DNA from: Streptococcus massiliensis DSM 18628
GTDB lineage: Bacteria; Bacillota; Bacilli; Lactobacillales; Streptococcaceae
NCBI RefSeq assembly: GCF_000380065.1
Contig: NZ_KB904371.1
Span: 1 to 33,859 of the forward strand
Reading direction: 5' to 3'
DNA: 33,859 nucleotides
Made by a program: the position numbers and the translations under genes. Under the pieces are notes generated by a model that had not been told where the DNA came from, made no database searches, and saw nothing but the letters and a program-made list of their open reading frames with translations. Below are positions 23,367-33,638 of the stretch, one piece after another (the first letter of the stretch is position 1; the number at the start of each line of letters is the position of its first letter).

Positions 23367-24891
23367 GGTGTTTTCTGTTTTAAAAATGGAATTGATTTCC
23401 TATTTTTCTTTGAATGAATATCGGAGACGCAAAAAATCTTCCCGCTTTTTTCTGATTTTTGGGCTTTTGATTGGCGCTCTTTATATCAGCGGCTACAATG
23501 TCCTGACGGCGGTCAGCTTGGTCAGAATGGGACAAATGGATGCAATTTTGGCTTACATGCTAGCGGTAGCAAGCGTCGCGGTCTTTCTTTTCACTTTCTT
23601 TCAGTTTAACGATTTCGTTTTTAACCGTCGTGATTTTGAAAAATTGAGTGTCTTGCCCTTGACCAGCCGGGAAATTGTCCTTGCCAAACAAGCCTTTCTC
23701 TACCTGCTCATGCTTGGCTTGTCGCTAATCTTTGTCCTGCCTGCGGGGCTTGTCTGGCTGCACAGCTCTGGGCAAGTTGTGATTTTTCTAGTCTATCTCA
23801 TCTTGCTCTTTTTCCTACCCATGATTCCGATTTTTATGGCGGCAATGGCGGGGCTCGTCATCGCTAGGATCTCGGTCAAGGTGCGCTACAAAAATGCGTT
23901 TACCCTTATCTTGTCCCTGCTTCTTTTGGGGCTCTTTGTCGGGCTGAATGTTTTCAGTGCTCAGGAGATAAATCTGATCAATTTCAGCTTTTATCTGAGC
24001 CAGGCTCTGAGCAAGATATATCCTCTGGCGCTCCTGTTTTTGGATTTGAAGCACTTCTTTCTTGCCAGTCTCGTTTTCATTCTCCTTTCCTTGGCAGCAA
24101 GTTTGCTTGGCACTCGCCTTTTAGGGCGATTTTACGGGAAAATGGATGAATGGCTGGGGCAGGAAGTAAGAACTAGTCGGCACCACAAGCGGCAGCTGCA
24201 TTCTCCCTTTGTTGCCCTCTATCAAAAGGAACTAGGTTCTTTTCTTCATTCGTCGACCTATATGCTCAATGCAGGCTTGGGGGTCTTTTTCTTGATTTTT
24301 CTAGCCTTTGGTTTACTTTTTGTCAATCCCGCGCAGGTGGCTGGAAGATTTGGGCTGGAAAAAATCGGTGGTTTTCTTCCTCTACTCGTCAGCGCTTCCT
24401 TTGCTCTTGCCTGCCCAGCAGCATCAAGCCTTTCTCTCGAAGGTGAAAATCATTCTCTCTTACAGACCATGCCTTTGTCCATGCGGCAGATTGTTGGGGC
24501 AAAGCTCTCTATCACCCTGTCTCTGCACTTTTTCGCTTATCTTTTAGTGGTTCCCATTTTTCTCTGGCGCTTTCCGCTGACAGGTTTGGAAAGTCTGACC
24601 TTGCTCTTGCTTCCCTTGGTCTATTCCTTTTTTACAGCCGCGCAGGGAATGTACCTCAATCTCCTCTTTCCGCGCTTTGATTGGGATAGTGAGGTTGTCA
24701 TCATCAAGCAGAGTAAGGCTGCCCTCTTGTCGGGGCTCCTGGGTTTGCTCTCAGTTATCTTCCCAGTCTTGCTAGCAGGCCTGACGGGGCTTTCTCTGCC
24801 ACTTAGCCTGTGGCTCACGGCTATCGTCCTTTTCTTGGCCGTCGGCTTTATCTATCATCGGCTTTCCGCTATCCGTTTTTTGGAAAAATAA
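23356..24891 (+). CDS. ABC exporter permease (multi-span membrane protein)
   Basis: A protein of about 511 residues with roughly 10-12 hydrophobic spans, beginning MMNKVFSVLKMELISYF. It resembles the putative ABC exporter permeases that pair with a lone ATPase, a group I associate with the ABC_tran_2-like families. ATG at 23356 lies inside the end of the ATPase gene, close to a GGAG at 23345, so translation is coupled. Together with the ATPase it forms one exporter under TetR control. The cargo is unknown. Confidence 0.85.
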   Translation: MMNKVFSVLKMELISYFSLNEYRRRKKSSRFFLIFGLLIGALYISGYNVLTAVSLVRMGQMDAILAYMLAVASVAVFLFTFFQFNDFVFNRRDFEKLSVLPLTSREIVLAKQAFLYLLMLGLSLIFVLPAGLVWLHSSGQVVIFLVYLILLFFLPMIPIFMAAMAGLVIARISVKVRYKNAFTLILSLLLLGLFVGLNVFSAQEINLINFSFYLSQALSKIYPLALLFLDLKHFFLASLVFILLSLAASLLGTRLLGRFYGKMDEWLGQEVRTSRHHKRQLHSPFVALYQKELGSFLHSSTYMLNAGLGVFFLIFLAFGLLFVNPAQVAGRFGLEKIGGFLPLLVSASFALACPAASSLSLEGENHSLLQTMPLSMRQIVGAKLSITLSLHFFAYLLVVPIFLWRFPLTGLESLTLLLLPLVYSFFTAAQGMYLNLLFPRFDWDSEVVIIKQSKAALLSGLLGLLSVIFPVLLAGLTGLSLPLSLWLTAIVLFLAVGFIYHRLSAIRFLEK

Positions 24892-24914
24892 AAAGAAGCT
24901 TCTGGCTTCTTTTT
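24890..24914. terminator. Bidirectional Rho-independent terminator
   Basis: AAAAAGAAGC, loop TTCTG, GCTTCTTTTT; a perfect 10-bp stem with T runs on both strands. It serves the convergent ABC permease and DUF1129 genes. Confidence 0.85.
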
Positions 24915-24920
24915 CTATTA

Positions 24921-25583
24921 CTACCGCCGTGGGCCTGTTTGCATAGCGCTACGAATATTAAAACGTTTTTTGAGATAAAAGCGAAGGGCCAGAACGAGTA
25001 CACCGACAATAAGAATAACATAACCGGGTAATAGAGGGTTGATTGTTCGAGGTAATAGAGCGGTTAGTGAAATACTAGCAACCCACAAAAGGGTCACTCC
25101 ACCAATAATCAGGAAAGATTTAACAAAACTTGGACGTTTGGTTTCACCGGGTTCATAGAAACGGTAAACATAGTGGTACATAGCATAAAAAGCTAATCCT
25201 CCAACTAGCCCCATAGCTAAAAGAGTCACTAAGCCATAAGAACTTCCTGTTGTCGAAAAAGAATTCACAATTCCAGTGAAGGCAGCAACAATTCCCAAAA
25301 TAAAGAGTGCAGAGTCCATAATCATAAGTGAAGGAGAAGTATTTTCCTCTTTTTCTTTGGCAATGGTAGTGGTTTCTGATTTGCTTTGAGCCCAAGAAGT
25401 TGGGGAACCATAGAGAGTTCGAGCAGTGATCCCCTTGTGTTGATTTTCTATCATTTCTGGGAAAATTTCTTCTAGATAAGTTTGAATTTCTTGATCGGTT
25501 TTACCGTCTTTGATTAGTTGATTTGTTGCAATGCGGACAAATTCTTGGTTTTTATTTGTTAATTGATCTAATGAATAGGTCAT
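24921..25583 (-). CDS. DUF1129 family membrane protein
   Basis: A 220-residue protein with a soluble helical N-terminus (about 85 residues) and four to five membrane spans after it. The layout and the N-terminal LTNKNQEFVRIATNQLIKDG segment match the DUF1129 family, common in lactic acid bacteria and of unknown function. Basic C-terminus. Encoded 27 bases downstream of corA on the same strand, so probably cotranscribed; this linkage is common in streptococci. Confidence 0.8.
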   Translation of the reverse strand: MTYSLDQLTNKNQEFVRIATNQLIKDGKTDQEIQTYLEEIFPEMIENQHKGITARTLYGSPTSWAQSKSETTTIAKEKEENTSPSLMIMDSALFILGIVAAFTGIVNSFSTTGSSYGLVTLLAMGLVGGLAFYAMYHYVYRFYEPGETKRPSFVKSFLIIGGVTLLWVASISLTALLPRTINPLLPGYVILIVGVLVLALRFYLKKRFNIRSAMQTGPRR

Positions 25584-25610
25584 TGTAAAAAGTGCTCCTT
25601 ACTAGGTGGA

Positions 25611-26555
25611 TTAAAACCATTTTTTATGGATTAGATAAATTGTCAGGGAAATGCTCATGGCAAAGGCGATGAAAATGATGAGCCAGAAGGCATGGGGTTC
25701 GCCGTTAAGCGGCAGGTCATTATTTTTGAAGTTCATGCCGTAAGCCGAGAAAATCATGGTCGGAATGGACATGACAATGGTTACCAGCGCCAGTGTTTTC
25801 ATGATATTATTTTGGTTGTTGGAAATGATTGAGGCAAAAGTATCAGTCATCCCGCGTAAGACATTGCCATAGATATCTGCCATTTCAATCGCTTGCTGGG
25901 TTTCAATCAGGGTGTCTTCCAGCAGGTCTTCGTCTTCCAGATACTTCTTGATATTGCTGGTTGCGCTGGTTAGCTTCTTAATCACGCGCTCGTTGGTTTT
26001 GAGTGAGGCTTTAAAGTAGACAATGGTCTTTTCCAGCTCCATGAGCTCAATCAATTCTTCGTTACGGGTCGCTTGGTGCAGGCGAATTTCAATCTGCTCA
26101 CTCTTGCGGTCAATCGAACGTAGAGCGGTCAGGTAAAGCTCGGCATTGCGATAGAGAATTTGGAAAATGAACCGCGATTTCATAAAGGTGTAGAAATTAC
26201 GCAACCTGCGGTGAATAAAAATTTCAAGTAGAGGTAATTCATAAAGGCAGGTGGTAATAATGGCATTTTCCGTTAGGATAATTCCCAGAGGGATTGTGAC
26301 ATAATAAGTTTTGTTATTCCGTTCTTCGGTAATGGGAACGTCGACGATGATCAGTGTGTACTCGTCCTCGATTGTTACCCGTGACATCTCTTCGGCGTCG
26401 AGTGGCGCCCGCAAATCGGCAATATCAATATCAAAAGCAGAGGCGATTTCCATAGATTCACTTTGAGAAGGGTTGACCAGATTGATCCAAGTTCCCGGTT
26501 CCAAACTATCAATTTCTTTAAATTCAGTTGTGGTTGATAGAAATACCTGTTTCAT
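25611..26555 (-). CDS. CorA-family divalent cation transporter
   Basis: A 314-residue protein with the CorA signature YGMNF (GMN at 273-275) at the end of the first of two C-terminal membrane spans, and a long cytoplasmic N-terminal domain. CorA proteins form pentameric channels for magnesium and sometimes cobalt or nickel. The start MKQVFLSTTT at 26555 follows GGGAGGAGATC, a strong ribosome site; longer in-frame starts lack one. A TATAAT on the minus strand (26601-26596) is a likely -10. Confidence 0.92.
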   Translation of the reverse strand: MKQVFLSTTTEFKEIDSLEPGTWINLVNPSQSESMEIASAFDIDIADLRAPLDAEEMSRVTIEDEYTLIIVDVPITEERNNKTYYVTIPLGIILTENAIITTCLYELPLLEIFIHRRLRNFYTFMKSRFIFQILYRNAELYLTALRSIDRKSEQIEIRLHQATRNEELIELMELEKTIVYFKASLKTNERVIKKLTSATSNIKKYLEDEDLLEDTLIETQQAIEMADIYGNVLRGMTDTFASIISNNQNNIMKTLALVTIVMSIPTMIFSAYGMNFKNNDLPLNGEPHAFWLIIFIAFAMSISLTIYLIHKKWF

Positions 26556-26642
26556 TTTTGATCTCCTCCCTACTCTAGTAAATTTACACCATATCATTAT
26601 ACTACAAATACGACCTTTTGGCTAATAGAATTCTAATTTTTT

Positions 26643-26651
26643 TGTTATAAT
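26643..26651 (+). promoter_or_regulatory. Extended -10 promoter of uvrA
   Basis: TGTTATAAT (TG-N-TATAAT), 45 bases before the uvrA ATG. No LexA/DinR-type palindrome is visible nearby. Confidence 0.6.
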
Positions 26652-26696
26652 GAAAGGATAAAGCGAAAAGTAGTAACAATTTAGAAAGTTGTGAAC

Positions 26697-29522
26697 ATGC
26701 AAGATAAAATTATTATTCATGGAGCGCGAGCTCATAATTTGAAAAATATTGATGTGACCATTCCCCGCGATAAGCTGGTGGTGGTGACAGGTTTGTCAGG
26801 CTCTGGTAAGTCTAGTCTGGCTTTTGACACCCTCTATGCGGAGGGGCAACGTCGCTATGTGGAAAGTCTGTCGGCCTATGCAAGGCAATTTTTGGGCAAT
26901 ATGGAAAAACCCGATGTGGATTCGATTGACGGGCTCAGCCCTGCCATTTCCATTGACCAAAAAACGACCAGCAAAAATCCCCGCTCAACGGTCGGGACGG
27001 CAACAGAGATTAACGATTATCTGCGGCTCTTGTATGCGCGGGTCGGGACGCCTTACTGTGTCAACGGGCACGGGGCTATTACGGCTTCCTCAGTCGAGCA
27101 AATCGTGGACAAGGTTTTGGAGTTGCCAGAGCGCCAACGCTTGCAGATTTTGGCGCCCATTGTGCGCAAGAAAAAAGGGCAGCACAAGACTATTTTTGAA
27201 AAGGTGCAAAAAGACGGCTACGTGCGGGTGCGCGTGGACGGTGATATTTACGATGTGTCCGAAGTTCCCGAACTATCCAAGAGCAAAAAGCACGATATTG
27301 AGGTTGTGGTAGACCGGATTGTCATCAAGGACGGAGTTCGCAGTCGGCTCTTTGACTCGGTCGAAGCGGCGCTGCGGATTGCCGAGGGCTATGTCATTAT
27401 TGACACCATGGATGACAATGAATTGCTCTTTTCGGAGCACTATGCCTGTCCGGTTTGCGGCTTTACCGTGCCTGAGCTAGAGCCGCGACTCTTTTCTTTC
27501 AACGCTCCCTTTGGCTCTTGTCCAGACTGTGACGGTTTAGGGGTCAAGCTAGAGGTTGACTTGGACTTGGTCGTGCCAGATAGCCGTAAAACGCTGCGCG
27601 AAGGGGCGTTAGCTCCTTGGAATCCGATTTCGTCCAACTACTATCCGCAGATGCTGGAGCAGGCCATGCAAGAGTTTGGCGTAGATATGGATCAGCCTTT
27701 TGAAGATTTAAGCGAGCAAGAGAAAAACTTAATTTTCTTTGGCTCAAATGGCCGTGAGTTCCACTTCCATTACGAAAATGAATTTGGTGGTGTGCGCGAT
27801 ATTGACATTCCTTTTGAAGGAATTGTGACCAATATCAGTCGGCGCTATCATGAGACCAATAGCGATTTCACGCGGACGCAAATGCGTTCTTATATGAATG
27901 AGCTGACTTGCGCGGCTTGTCATGGCTACCGCCTCAATCCGCAGGCTTTGTCCGTGCGTGTGGGCGGCGAGCAGGGGCTCAATATCGGGGAGCTGTCTGA
28001 TTTATCCATTGCCGACCATTTGGAGCATGTGACGGCTCTGACCTTGACGGACAATGAAGCCACGATTGCAAGACCCATTGTCAAGGAAATCAAGGATCGG
28101 CTGACCTTTCTTAATAATGTCGGGCTCAATTATCTGACCCTGTCGCGTTCGGCGGGGACGCTGTCAGGTGGGGAAAGCCAGCGGATTCGTTTAGCGACGC
28201 AGATTGGCTCCAACTTGAGCGGTGTGCTCTATATTCTGGATGAGCCCTCGATTGGGCTTCATCAGCGGGACAATGACCGCCTCATTGCCAGCCTCAAAAA
28301 GATGCGCGATTTGGGCAATACCTTGATTGTGGTCGAGCACGATGAGGACACCATGCGCGAAGCGGATTGGCTGATTGATGTGGGGCCGGGTGCAGGTGTC
28401 TTCGGTGGTGAAATCGTAGCCGCAGGAACGCCCAAACAAGTTGCCAAAAGCAAAAAATCAATCACTGGTCAGTATCTGTCGGGCAAGCGTAAGATTGAGC
28501 TGCCCTTAGAGCGGCGCGTGGGCAATGGTCGCTTTATCGAAATCACCGGCGCAGCCGAGCACAATTTGCAGCAGATTACGGCACGCTTTCCGCTGGGCAA
28601 GTTTATCGCAGTGACGGGCGTGTCTGGCTCGGGCAAGTCTACGCTAGTCAATTCCATTTTGAAAAAAGCGATTGCGCAAAAGCTCAACCGGAATTCGGAC
28701 AAGCCGGGCAAGTACAAAACGATTTCTGGTATTGAGCATGTGGATCGGCTGATTGACATCGACCAGAGCCCAATCGGACGCACGCCGCGCTCCAATCCAG
28801 CCACTTATACCGGCGTTTTTGACGATATTCGCGACCTCTTTGCCAAGACCAACGAAGCCAAAATTCGTGGTTACAAAAAGGGACGTTTCAGCTTTAATGT
28901 CAAGGGTGGACGGTGTGAGGCCTGTGCGGGTGATGGAATTATCAAGATTGAGATGCATTTCTTACCTGATGTTTATGTGGCCTGCGAGGTCTGCCACGGT
29001 ACCCGCTATAATAGCGAGACTCTAGAGGTTCACTACAAGGAGAAGAATATCGCCCAGATTCTAGATATGACAGTCAATGATGCGGTAGAATTCTTCCAGC
29101 ATATTCCGAAAATTGCCCGCAAACTCCAGACGATCAAGGATGTGGGACTAGGCTATGTGACACTAGGACAGCCAGCCACGACCTTGTCAGGTGGTGAAGC
29201 TCAGCGGATGAAGCTGGCTTCCGAGCTCCACAAGCGCTCAACGGGTAAGAGTTTTTATATCTTGGACGAGCCGACGACAGGGCTCCACAGTGAGGACATT
29301 GCCAAGCTCCTCAAGGTTTTGGAGCGTTTTGTTGACGACGGCAATACGGTCCTTGTCATCGAGCACAATCTGGATGTCATTAAGACGGCAGACCACATTA
29401 TCGACCTTGGACCAGAAGGTGGTATCGGTGGAGGTACCATTATTGCTACTGGCACACCAGAAGAAGTAGCTGCAAACTCTGCTAGCTATACTGGCCAGTA
29501 TCTAAAAGGAAAGTTAAAATAA
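26697..29522 (+). CDS. uvrA: Excinuclease ABC subunit UvrA
   Basis: A 941-residue damage-recognition ATPase of nucleotide excision repair. First Walker [10 protein letters not shown] (32-40), second GVSGSGKST; two LSGGE signatures (TLSGGESQR and TLSGGEAQR); zinc modules CPVC...CPDC and CEAC...CEVC; Walker B ILDEP in both halves. All key motifs intact. The start is either ATG at 26697 (MQDKIIIHG) or GTG two codons earlier; the ribosome site AGAAAG is weak for both. Transcribed alone and ended by a terminator. Confidence 0.97.
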   Translation: MQDKIIIHGARAHNLKNIDVTIPRDKLVVVTGLSGSGKSSLAFDTLYAEGQRRYVESLSAYARQFLGNMEKPDVDSIDGLSPAISIDQKTTSKNPRSTVGTATEINDYLRLLYARVGTPYCVNGHGAITASSVEQIVDKVLELPERQRLQILAPIVRKKKGQHKTIFEKVQKDGYVRVRVDGDIYDVSEVPELSKSKKHDIEVVVDRIVIKDGVRSRLFDSVEAALRIAEGYVIIDTMDDNELLFSEHYACPVCGFTVPELEPRLFSFNAPFGSCPDCDGLGVKLEVDLDLVVPDSRKTLREGALAPWNPISSNYYPQMLEQAMQEFGVDMDQPFEDLSEQEKNLIFFGSNGREFHFHYENEFGGVRDIDIPFEGIVTNISRRYHETNSDFTRTQMRSYMNELTCAACHGYRLNPQALSVRVGGEQGLNIGELSDLSIADHLEHVTALTLTDNEATIARPIVKEIKDRLTFLNNVGLNYLTLSRSAGTLSGGESQRIRLATQIGSNLSGVLYILDEPSIGLHQRDNDRLIASLKKMRDLGNTLIVVEHDEDTMREADWLIDVGPGAGVFGGEIVAAGTPKQVAKSKKSITGQYLSGKRKIELPLERRVGNGRFIEITGAAEHNLQQITARFPLGKFIAVTGVSGSGKSTLVNSILKKAIAQKLNRNSDKPGKYKTISGIEHVDRLIDIDQSPIGRTPRSNPATYTGVFDDIRDLFAKTNEAKIRGYKKGRFSFNVKGGRCEACAGDGIIKIEMHFLPDVYVACEVCHGTRYNSETLEVHYKEKNIAQILDMTVNDAVEFFQHIPKIARKLQTIKDVGLGYVTLGQPATTLSGGEAQRMKLASELHKRSTGKSFYILDEPTTGLHSEDIAKLLKVLERFVDDGNTVLVIEHNLDVIKTADHIIDLGPEGGIGGGTIIATGTPEEVAANSASYTGQYLKGKLK

Positions 29523-29528
29523 GATTTA

Positions 29529-29562
29529 AAAGGCTCTGCTTTTTTAGGCAGAGTCTTTTTTA
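29529..29562 (+). terminator. Rho-independent terminator after uvrA
   Basis: AAAGGCTCTGC, T-rich loop, GCAGAGTCTTT then a T run; an 11-bp stem with one wobble. Confidence 0.87.
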
Positions 29563-30315
29563 TAATAAATTACGAATTTTTTCTTTTATAAATGGGTTAA
29601 GAGAATAGTGTTTATCCAGATATTCTAGGAGTGCTTGAGCAGACTCAGAAATGCGTTCGTAACCTTGCAAAAAGTGAGGCAATTGCTTGGCTTCCTTTGG
29701 ATAACCTTCTTCGAATCGTCTGTTGGTATTAAAGACATCTATAAAATTAGATTTAGAAGTTGTTTCCAAACTGATTAGTTCAGTCCAAAGCTTGACGGAT
29801 CTGTTTTGGATCAAATCATAAGCAGCTAATTTTTCGCCTCGCTGATAGCGACCTAGCCCTAAATATAGATTACATGAAATTTCTCCCAATAGCCATTCAC
29901 GGTCTCTATTTTCTTTTGATGGCAGTCTTTGTGGCTGACAGATTGTTTCATCAAAACCGACCTCCTTCCAGATAATCTTGCCTTCAGAGAAGGGAATGTT
30001 TGCTAGTTCATGAGCTTCAAAGACAGCAAATTCACAAAAAACATCATCTTCAAATAGAACTTTATGTCCGTCTACTGTATTTTGGTAGTGAAATGCAATT
30101 GGTTCTAGCTTACTTAACCAGGTTAGGTCTTGGATATAGGTCTGCTTGTAGCCATCTTTTACAATAACAAAGAAGTCTAAATCTGAGTACTGATCCAATC
30201 GTTCTCTTTCTGTTCCGCAAGAACCAAGTGCCAGCAAAGCTAGTGCTTGTTTCGAATCTTTTAGAGACTGACCAATCTCATCTAGTCTTTGTAACAGTAA
30301 TTCTGTTTTATTCAT
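29560..30315 (-). CDS. Nucleotidyltransferase of the aminoglycoside/lincosamide adenylyltransferase type
   Basis: A 251-residue protein. Residues 30-52 carry the polymerase-beta-type nucleotidyltransferase signature: LGSCGTERERLDQYSDLDFF, that is GS followed by the metal-binding D-x-D. The C-terminal half is helical, as in antibiotic adenylyltransferases of the Lnu/ANT groups. This fits an MNT-type enzyme that adds a nucleotide to a small molecule, but the sequence does not tell the substrate, and resistance should not be assumed. ATG at 30315 with GAGGTAACG upstream. Transcribed alone from a consensus promoter with a cre-like site. Confidence 0.72.
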   Translation of the reverse strand: MNKTELLLQRLDEIGQSLKDSKQALALLALGSCGTERERLDQYSDLDFFVIVKDGYKQTYIQDLTWLSKLEPIAFHYQNTVDGHKVLFEDDVFCEFAVFEAHELANIPFSEGKIIWKEVGFDETICQPQRLPSKENRDREWLLGEISCNLYLGLGRYQRGEKLAAYDLIQNRSVKLWTELISLETTSKSNFIDVFNTNRRFEEGYPKEAKQLPHFLQGYERISESAQALLEYLDKHYSLNPFIKEKIRNLL

Positions 30316-30348
30316 ATCGTTACCTCATTCTTTCTTGTTTAACGAAAA

Positions 30349-30376
30349 TTATACATTTAGCGCTTTCAAATGTCAA
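30349..30376 (-). promoter_or_regulatory. Promoter with cre-like site for the nucleotidyltransferase gene
   Basis: Minus strand TTGACA (30376-30371), 16 bases, TATAAT (30354-30349). The spacer holds TTGAAAGCGCTAAAT (30369-30355), which matches the cre consensus except at its last two positions. CcpA binding there would repress. Confidence 0.6.
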
Positions 30377-30424
30377 TTTCATCTAATCCTAACTATATAG
30401 ATTGTATTATTTTCGGTATTTTTT

Positions 30425-30433
30425 TGCTATAAT
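30425..30433 (+). promoter_or_regulatory. Extended -10 promoter of the Xaa-Pro peptidase gene
   Basis: TGCTATAAT (TG-N-TATAAT), about 30 bases before the ATG at 30463; TTGTAT at 30402-30407 is a distant -35 candidate. Confidence 0.6.
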
Positions 30434-30462
30434 AAATTGAATCATTTTACGGAGGTTTTCTC

Positions 30463-31527
30463 ATGTTATCAAGAGTTGAAAAATTTGAAGTAGCCTTAAA
30501 ACAGACAGAGTGTGATGCTGTTTTAGTAACCAATCTGAAAAATATTTACTATCTGACTGGTTTCAGCGGGACAGAAGCGACGGTTTTTATCAGCAAGAAT
30601 CGTCGGATTTTCCTGACGGATGCGCGCTATACACTGATTGCCAAGGGAGTTGTCCAAGGTTTTGATATTGTCGAAACGCGCGACGCGATTGGAGAGATTG
30701 TCAAGATTATTGCGGATGACAAGCTGCAAAAAATCGGTTTTGATGATGAGATTTCCTATGCTTACTTTAAAATGCTGGAAAGTGTTTTTGCTACTCATGA
30801 ACTGGTGCCGATGACAGGTTTTATTGAAAAGCTGCGCATGATTAAAGATGAGCAAGAAATCGCGACCATTCGCAAGGCCTGTCAGATTTCGGATCAAGCC
30901 TTCCTAGATGTGCTGGACTTTATCAAGCCTGGTGAGACGACAGAGCTGGCTGTTATGAACTTTTTAGATGCCCGTATGCGCCAGCTAGGTGCTTCAGGTG
31001 CCTCTTTTGATTTTATCATCGCTTCGGGCTACCGCTCTGCTATGCCGCATGGTGTGGCTAGTGACAAGGTCATTCAAAAGGGTGAAACCCTAACCATGGA
31101 CTTTGGTTGCTACTACAATCACTACGTCAGTGATATGACGCGGACTGTTCATGTGGGACAGGTGACAGATGAGGAGCGGGAGATTTATGATATTGTCCTG
31201 CGCAGCAATCAAGCCCTGATAGAAGCAGCTAAGGCTGGGCTTAGCCGAATTGATTTTGACCGGATTCCGCGCCAGATTATTAACGATGCTGGCTACGGTC
31301 CTTACTTTAGCCATGGGATTGGTCACGGTATCGGCCTGGACATCCATGAGATTCCTTACTTTGGCAAGTCAGAAGAGCCGATTGAGGCGGGCATGGTCTT
31401 GACTGATGAGCCGGGTATTTATCTGGACGGCAAATACGGCGTCCGCATCGAAGACGATCTCCTCATCACTGAGACAGGCTGCGAGCTTCTGACCCTTGCA
31501 CCTAAAGAATTGATTGTTTTGAAGTAA
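30463..31527 (+). CDS. Xaa-Pro aminopeptidase (M24 family)
   Basis: A 354-residue pita-bread-fold metallopeptidase. Metal ligands are visible: Asp213 (TMDFG), Asp224 (VSDMTRT), His288 (HGIGHGIGLDIHE), Glu316 (TDEPGIY) and Glu330 (VRIEDD). The N-terminal 120 residues are the creatinase-like domain. It removes the N-terminal residue before proline from peptides. The length fits the short Firmicute PepP/YqhT type and the neighbourhood (efp, asp23, nusB downstream) is the usual one. GGAGG precedes the ATG. Confidence 0.92.
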   Translation: MLSRVEKFEVALKQTECDAVLVTNLKNIYYLTGFSGTEATVFISKNRRIFLTDARYTLIAKGVVQGFDIVETRDAIGEIVKIIADDKLQKIGFDDEISYAYFKMLESVFATHELVPMTGFIEKLRMIKDEQEIATIRKACQISDQAFLDVLDFIKPGETTELAVMNFLDARMRQLGASGASFDFIIASGYRSAMPHGVASDKVIQKGETLTMDFGCYYNHYVSDMTRTVHVGQVTDEEREIYDIVLRSNQALIEAAKAGLSRIDFDRIPRQIINDAGYGPYFSHGIGHGIGLDIHEIPYFGKSEEPIEAGMVLTDEPGIYLDGKYGVRIEDDLLITETGCELLTLAPKELIVLK

Positions 31528-31587
31528 AGAGAAACTGAGATTGGACTACTAGTCTCAGTTTCCTATCTTTTCAAGGGGATTTACTTG

Positions 31588-31596
31588 TGTTATAAT
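31588..31596 (+). promoter_or_regulatory. Extended -10 promoter of the dCMP deaminase gene
   Basis: TGTTATAAT at 31588-31596, 23 bases before the chosen ATG. TTTTCA (31568-31573) is a weak -35 at 17-base spacing. Confidence 0.6.
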
Positions 31597-31618
31597 ATAG
31601 GCGATGAAGGAGGCGCTC

Positions 31619-32077
31619 ATGGATCAAAAATCACGTCTTTCTTGGCAGGATTATTTTATGGCAAATGCGGAGCTCATTTCCAAACGTTCTACTTGTGACC
31701 GTGCCTTTGTTGGAGCGGTTCTGGTTAAGGATAATCGTATTATTGCCACAGGTTATAACGGAGGCGTTGCTGCAACTGAGAACTGTAATGAAGTCGGTCA
31801 TCAGATGGATGATGGGCACTGTATTCGTACGGTTCATGCAGAAATGAATGCCCTTATTCAGTGTGCTAAGGAAGGAATTTCTACCAACAACACAGAAATA
31901 TATGTTACTCACTTCCCTTGTATTAACTGTACAAAAGCTCTTTTGCAGGCAGGGATCAAAAAAGTGACCTATAAGTCAAATTATCGTCCTCATCCCTTTG
32001 CTATTGAATTACTTGAACAAAAGAATGTGCCTTATGTTCAACACGACGTGCCTTTAATTCAACTAGGAAAAGACTAG
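31619..32077 (+). CDS. comEB: dCMP deaminase (ComEB-like)
   Basis: A 152-residue zinc-dependent deaminase that converts dCMP to dUMP for thymidylate synthesis. The zinc and catalytic motif TVHAEMNAL and the second site PCINCTKAL are present. It is related to B. subtilis ComEB; a role in competence is not implied. ATG at 31619 has AAGGAGG 6 bases upstream; the in-frame ATG at 31604 would place that site inside the coding sequence. Confidence 0.93.
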   Translation: MDQKSRLSWQDYFMANAELISKRSTCDRAFVGAVLVKDNRIIATGYNGGVAATENCNEVGHQMDDGHCIRTVHAEMNALIQCAKEGISTNNTEIYVTHFPCINCTKALLQAGIKKVTYKSNYRPHPFAIELLEQKNVPYVQHDVPLIQLGKD

Positions 32078-32094
32078 ATTTTGCATAATGGCAT

Positions 32095-32123
32095 TTGTGA
32101 AAATCCTTTATTTATGGTACAAT
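32095..32123 (+). promoter_or_regulatory. Promoter of efp-asp23-nusB
   Basis: TTGTGA (32095-32100), 17 bases, TACAAT (32118-32123) with TG-G before it. Confidence 0.65.
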
Positions 32124-32159
32124 AAAACGTAAACTAATTTTTAAAGAGGTAATTATAGC

Positions 32160-32720
32160 ATGGTAGATGCAGGTAAATTGAAAAGTGGGATGACTTTTGT
32201 GACTCCAGACGGGAAATTGCTCCGTGTATTGGAAGCTAGCCACCACAAACCAGGTAAAGGGAACACGGTTATGCGGATGAAACTTCGTGATGTACGTTCA
32301 GGTTCAACTTTTGATACGACTTACCGTCCAGAAGAAAAATTTGAACAGGCGATTATCGAAAGCCGCAATGCGACTTATCTTTACCAAATGGATGATACAG
32401 CTTATTTCATGGATACAGAATCATTTGATCAATACGAAATTCCAGTTGTTAATGTTGAAGATGAGCTGAAATATATTTTAGAAAATTCAGAAGTGAAAAT
32501 CCAATTTTATGGCAACGAAGTAATCGGTGTGACAGTACCGACAACTGTTATCTTGACAGTTACAGATACTCAACCTTCTATCAAGGGTGCAACTGTAACA
32601 GGGTCTGGCAAACCAGCAACACTTGAAACTGGTTTAGTTGTCAATGTGCCAGATTTTATTGAAATTGGTCAAAAATTAATTGTAAATACAGCAGAAGGTA
32701 CATACGTGTCACGTGCCTAG
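32160..32720 (+). CDS. efp: Elongation factor P
   Basis: A 186-residue three-domain EF-P that relieves ribosome stalling at proline runs. The tip loop of domain [10 protein letters not shown], carries the usual modification-site lysine (Lys33 here). RBS AAAGAGG. First gene of the efp-asp23-nusB operon. Confidence 0.96.
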   Translation: MVDAGKLKSGMTFVTPDGKLLRVLEASHHKPGKGNTVMRMKLRDVRSGSTFDTTYRPEEKFEQAIIESRNATYLYQMDDTAYFMDTESFDQYEIPVVNVEDELKYILENSEVKIQFYGNEVIGVTVPTTVILTVTDTQPSIKGATVTGSGKPATLETGLVVNVPDFIEIGQKLIVNTAEGTYVSRA

Positions 32721-32733
32721 AAAGGAACGGTCT

Positions 32734-33126
32734 ATGGAAACTGAACAACAATTAGGAGAAATTGTCATCGCTCCACGCGTTTTAGAAAGAATTATTGCTA
32801 TTGCAACGTCTAAGGTTGAGGGAGTTTACTCGCTGACAAATAAAAATATGTCTGATAGTTTGGCTAAGAGTGCTTCAGGTCGTGGAGTCTACCTTCAGGC
32901 AAATGAAGATGGTGATTTGGCTGTTGATATTTATATCTATCTGGACTATGGTGTGAGTGTCCCTGCAGTAGCTGTCGCTATCCAAAAGGCTGTTAAAAGT
33001 GCCGTGCACGATATGGCAGATGTCCTTTTGGATGCTGTAAATATTCACGTTGTAGCTATCGTCCCTGAAAAGACACCAAAACCAGATTTGAAAGATCTGT
33101 TTGATGAGGACTTCCTTAATGACTAA
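32734..33126 (+). CDS. Asp23/Gls24 family protein (YqhY-like)
   Basis: A 130-residue protein starting [20 protein letters not shown] with VEGVYSL following, the Asp23/Gls24 signature. Homologues next to acc or efp/nusB genes in Firmicutes (YqhY) are linked to envelope stress or to control of acetyl-CoA carboxylase activity in B. subtilis. ATG at 32734 follows AAAGGAACGG. It overlaps nusB by 8 bases. Confidence 0.9.
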   Translation: METEQQLGEIVIAPRVLERIIAIATSKVEGVYSLTNKNMSDSLAKSASGRGVYLQANEDGDLAVDIYIYLDYGVSVPAVAVAIQKAVKSAVHDMADVLLDAVNIHVVAIVPEKTPKPDLKDLFDEDFLND

Positions 33127-33550
33127 GGCAGCAGTAGATTCACGGCGTGATTTACGTGAACGAGCTTTTCAAGCTCTCATGAGCTTGGAGTATGATGGAG
33201 ATGTTCTTGCTGCGGTACGTTTTGCCTATCTTCATGACAAGGACATTGATGAGGAGAAAAATGTGGAACTTCCGATTTTTCTTTTAAATCTTGTCAATGG
33301 TATCCAAGGCACAAAATCGGATTTAGATGACAAAATTGCCAGTAAATTAAAAGCAGGTTGGACAATTGAACGCCTAACCTTAGTAGAAAAGAACATTCTT
33401 CGTTTAGGGCTTTACGAAATTTTGGAATTTGATGAAACTCCGCAGATTGTAGCGGTTAATGAAGCCATTGAACTCAGCAAAACATTTTCAGATGAGAAGT
33501 CTAGCAAGTTTGTTAATGGGATTCTTAGTCAGTTTGTAACAGAAGAATAA
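33119..33550 (+). CDS. nusB: Transcription antitermination protein NusB
   Basis: A 143-residue helical protein with [19 protein letters not shown] at the start and the conserved [23 protein letters not shown] (in parts) near the end. NusB with S10 supports antitermination in rRNA operons. ATG at 33119 follows GAGGA at 8 bases, inside the end of asp23. Confidence 0.95.
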   Translation: MTKAAVDSRRDLRERAFQALMSLEYDGDVLAAVRFAYLHDKDIDEEKNVELPIFLLNLVNGIQGTKSDLDDKIASKLKAGWTIERLTLVEKNILRLGLYEILEFDETPQIVAVNEAIELSKTFSDEKSSKFVNGILSQFVTEE

Positions 33551-33557
33551 AAAATGA

Positions 33558-33580
33558 GGGAGTGAGAAGCTCCCCTTTTT
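33558..33580 (+). terminator. Rho-independent terminator after nusB
   Basis: GGGAG, 7-base loop, CTCCC followed by a T run. Confidence 0.78.
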
Positions 33581-33638
33581 TGTGTCAAAATGATAGTCTG
33601 AGATTGAAGACCTTAATAAAAAACGAGCAGCTCTTTTA

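Noticed and set aside
26600-26696. SOS (LexA/DinR) box before uvrA
   Set aside because: No GAAC-N4-GTTC-type palindrome is present between corA and uvrA.
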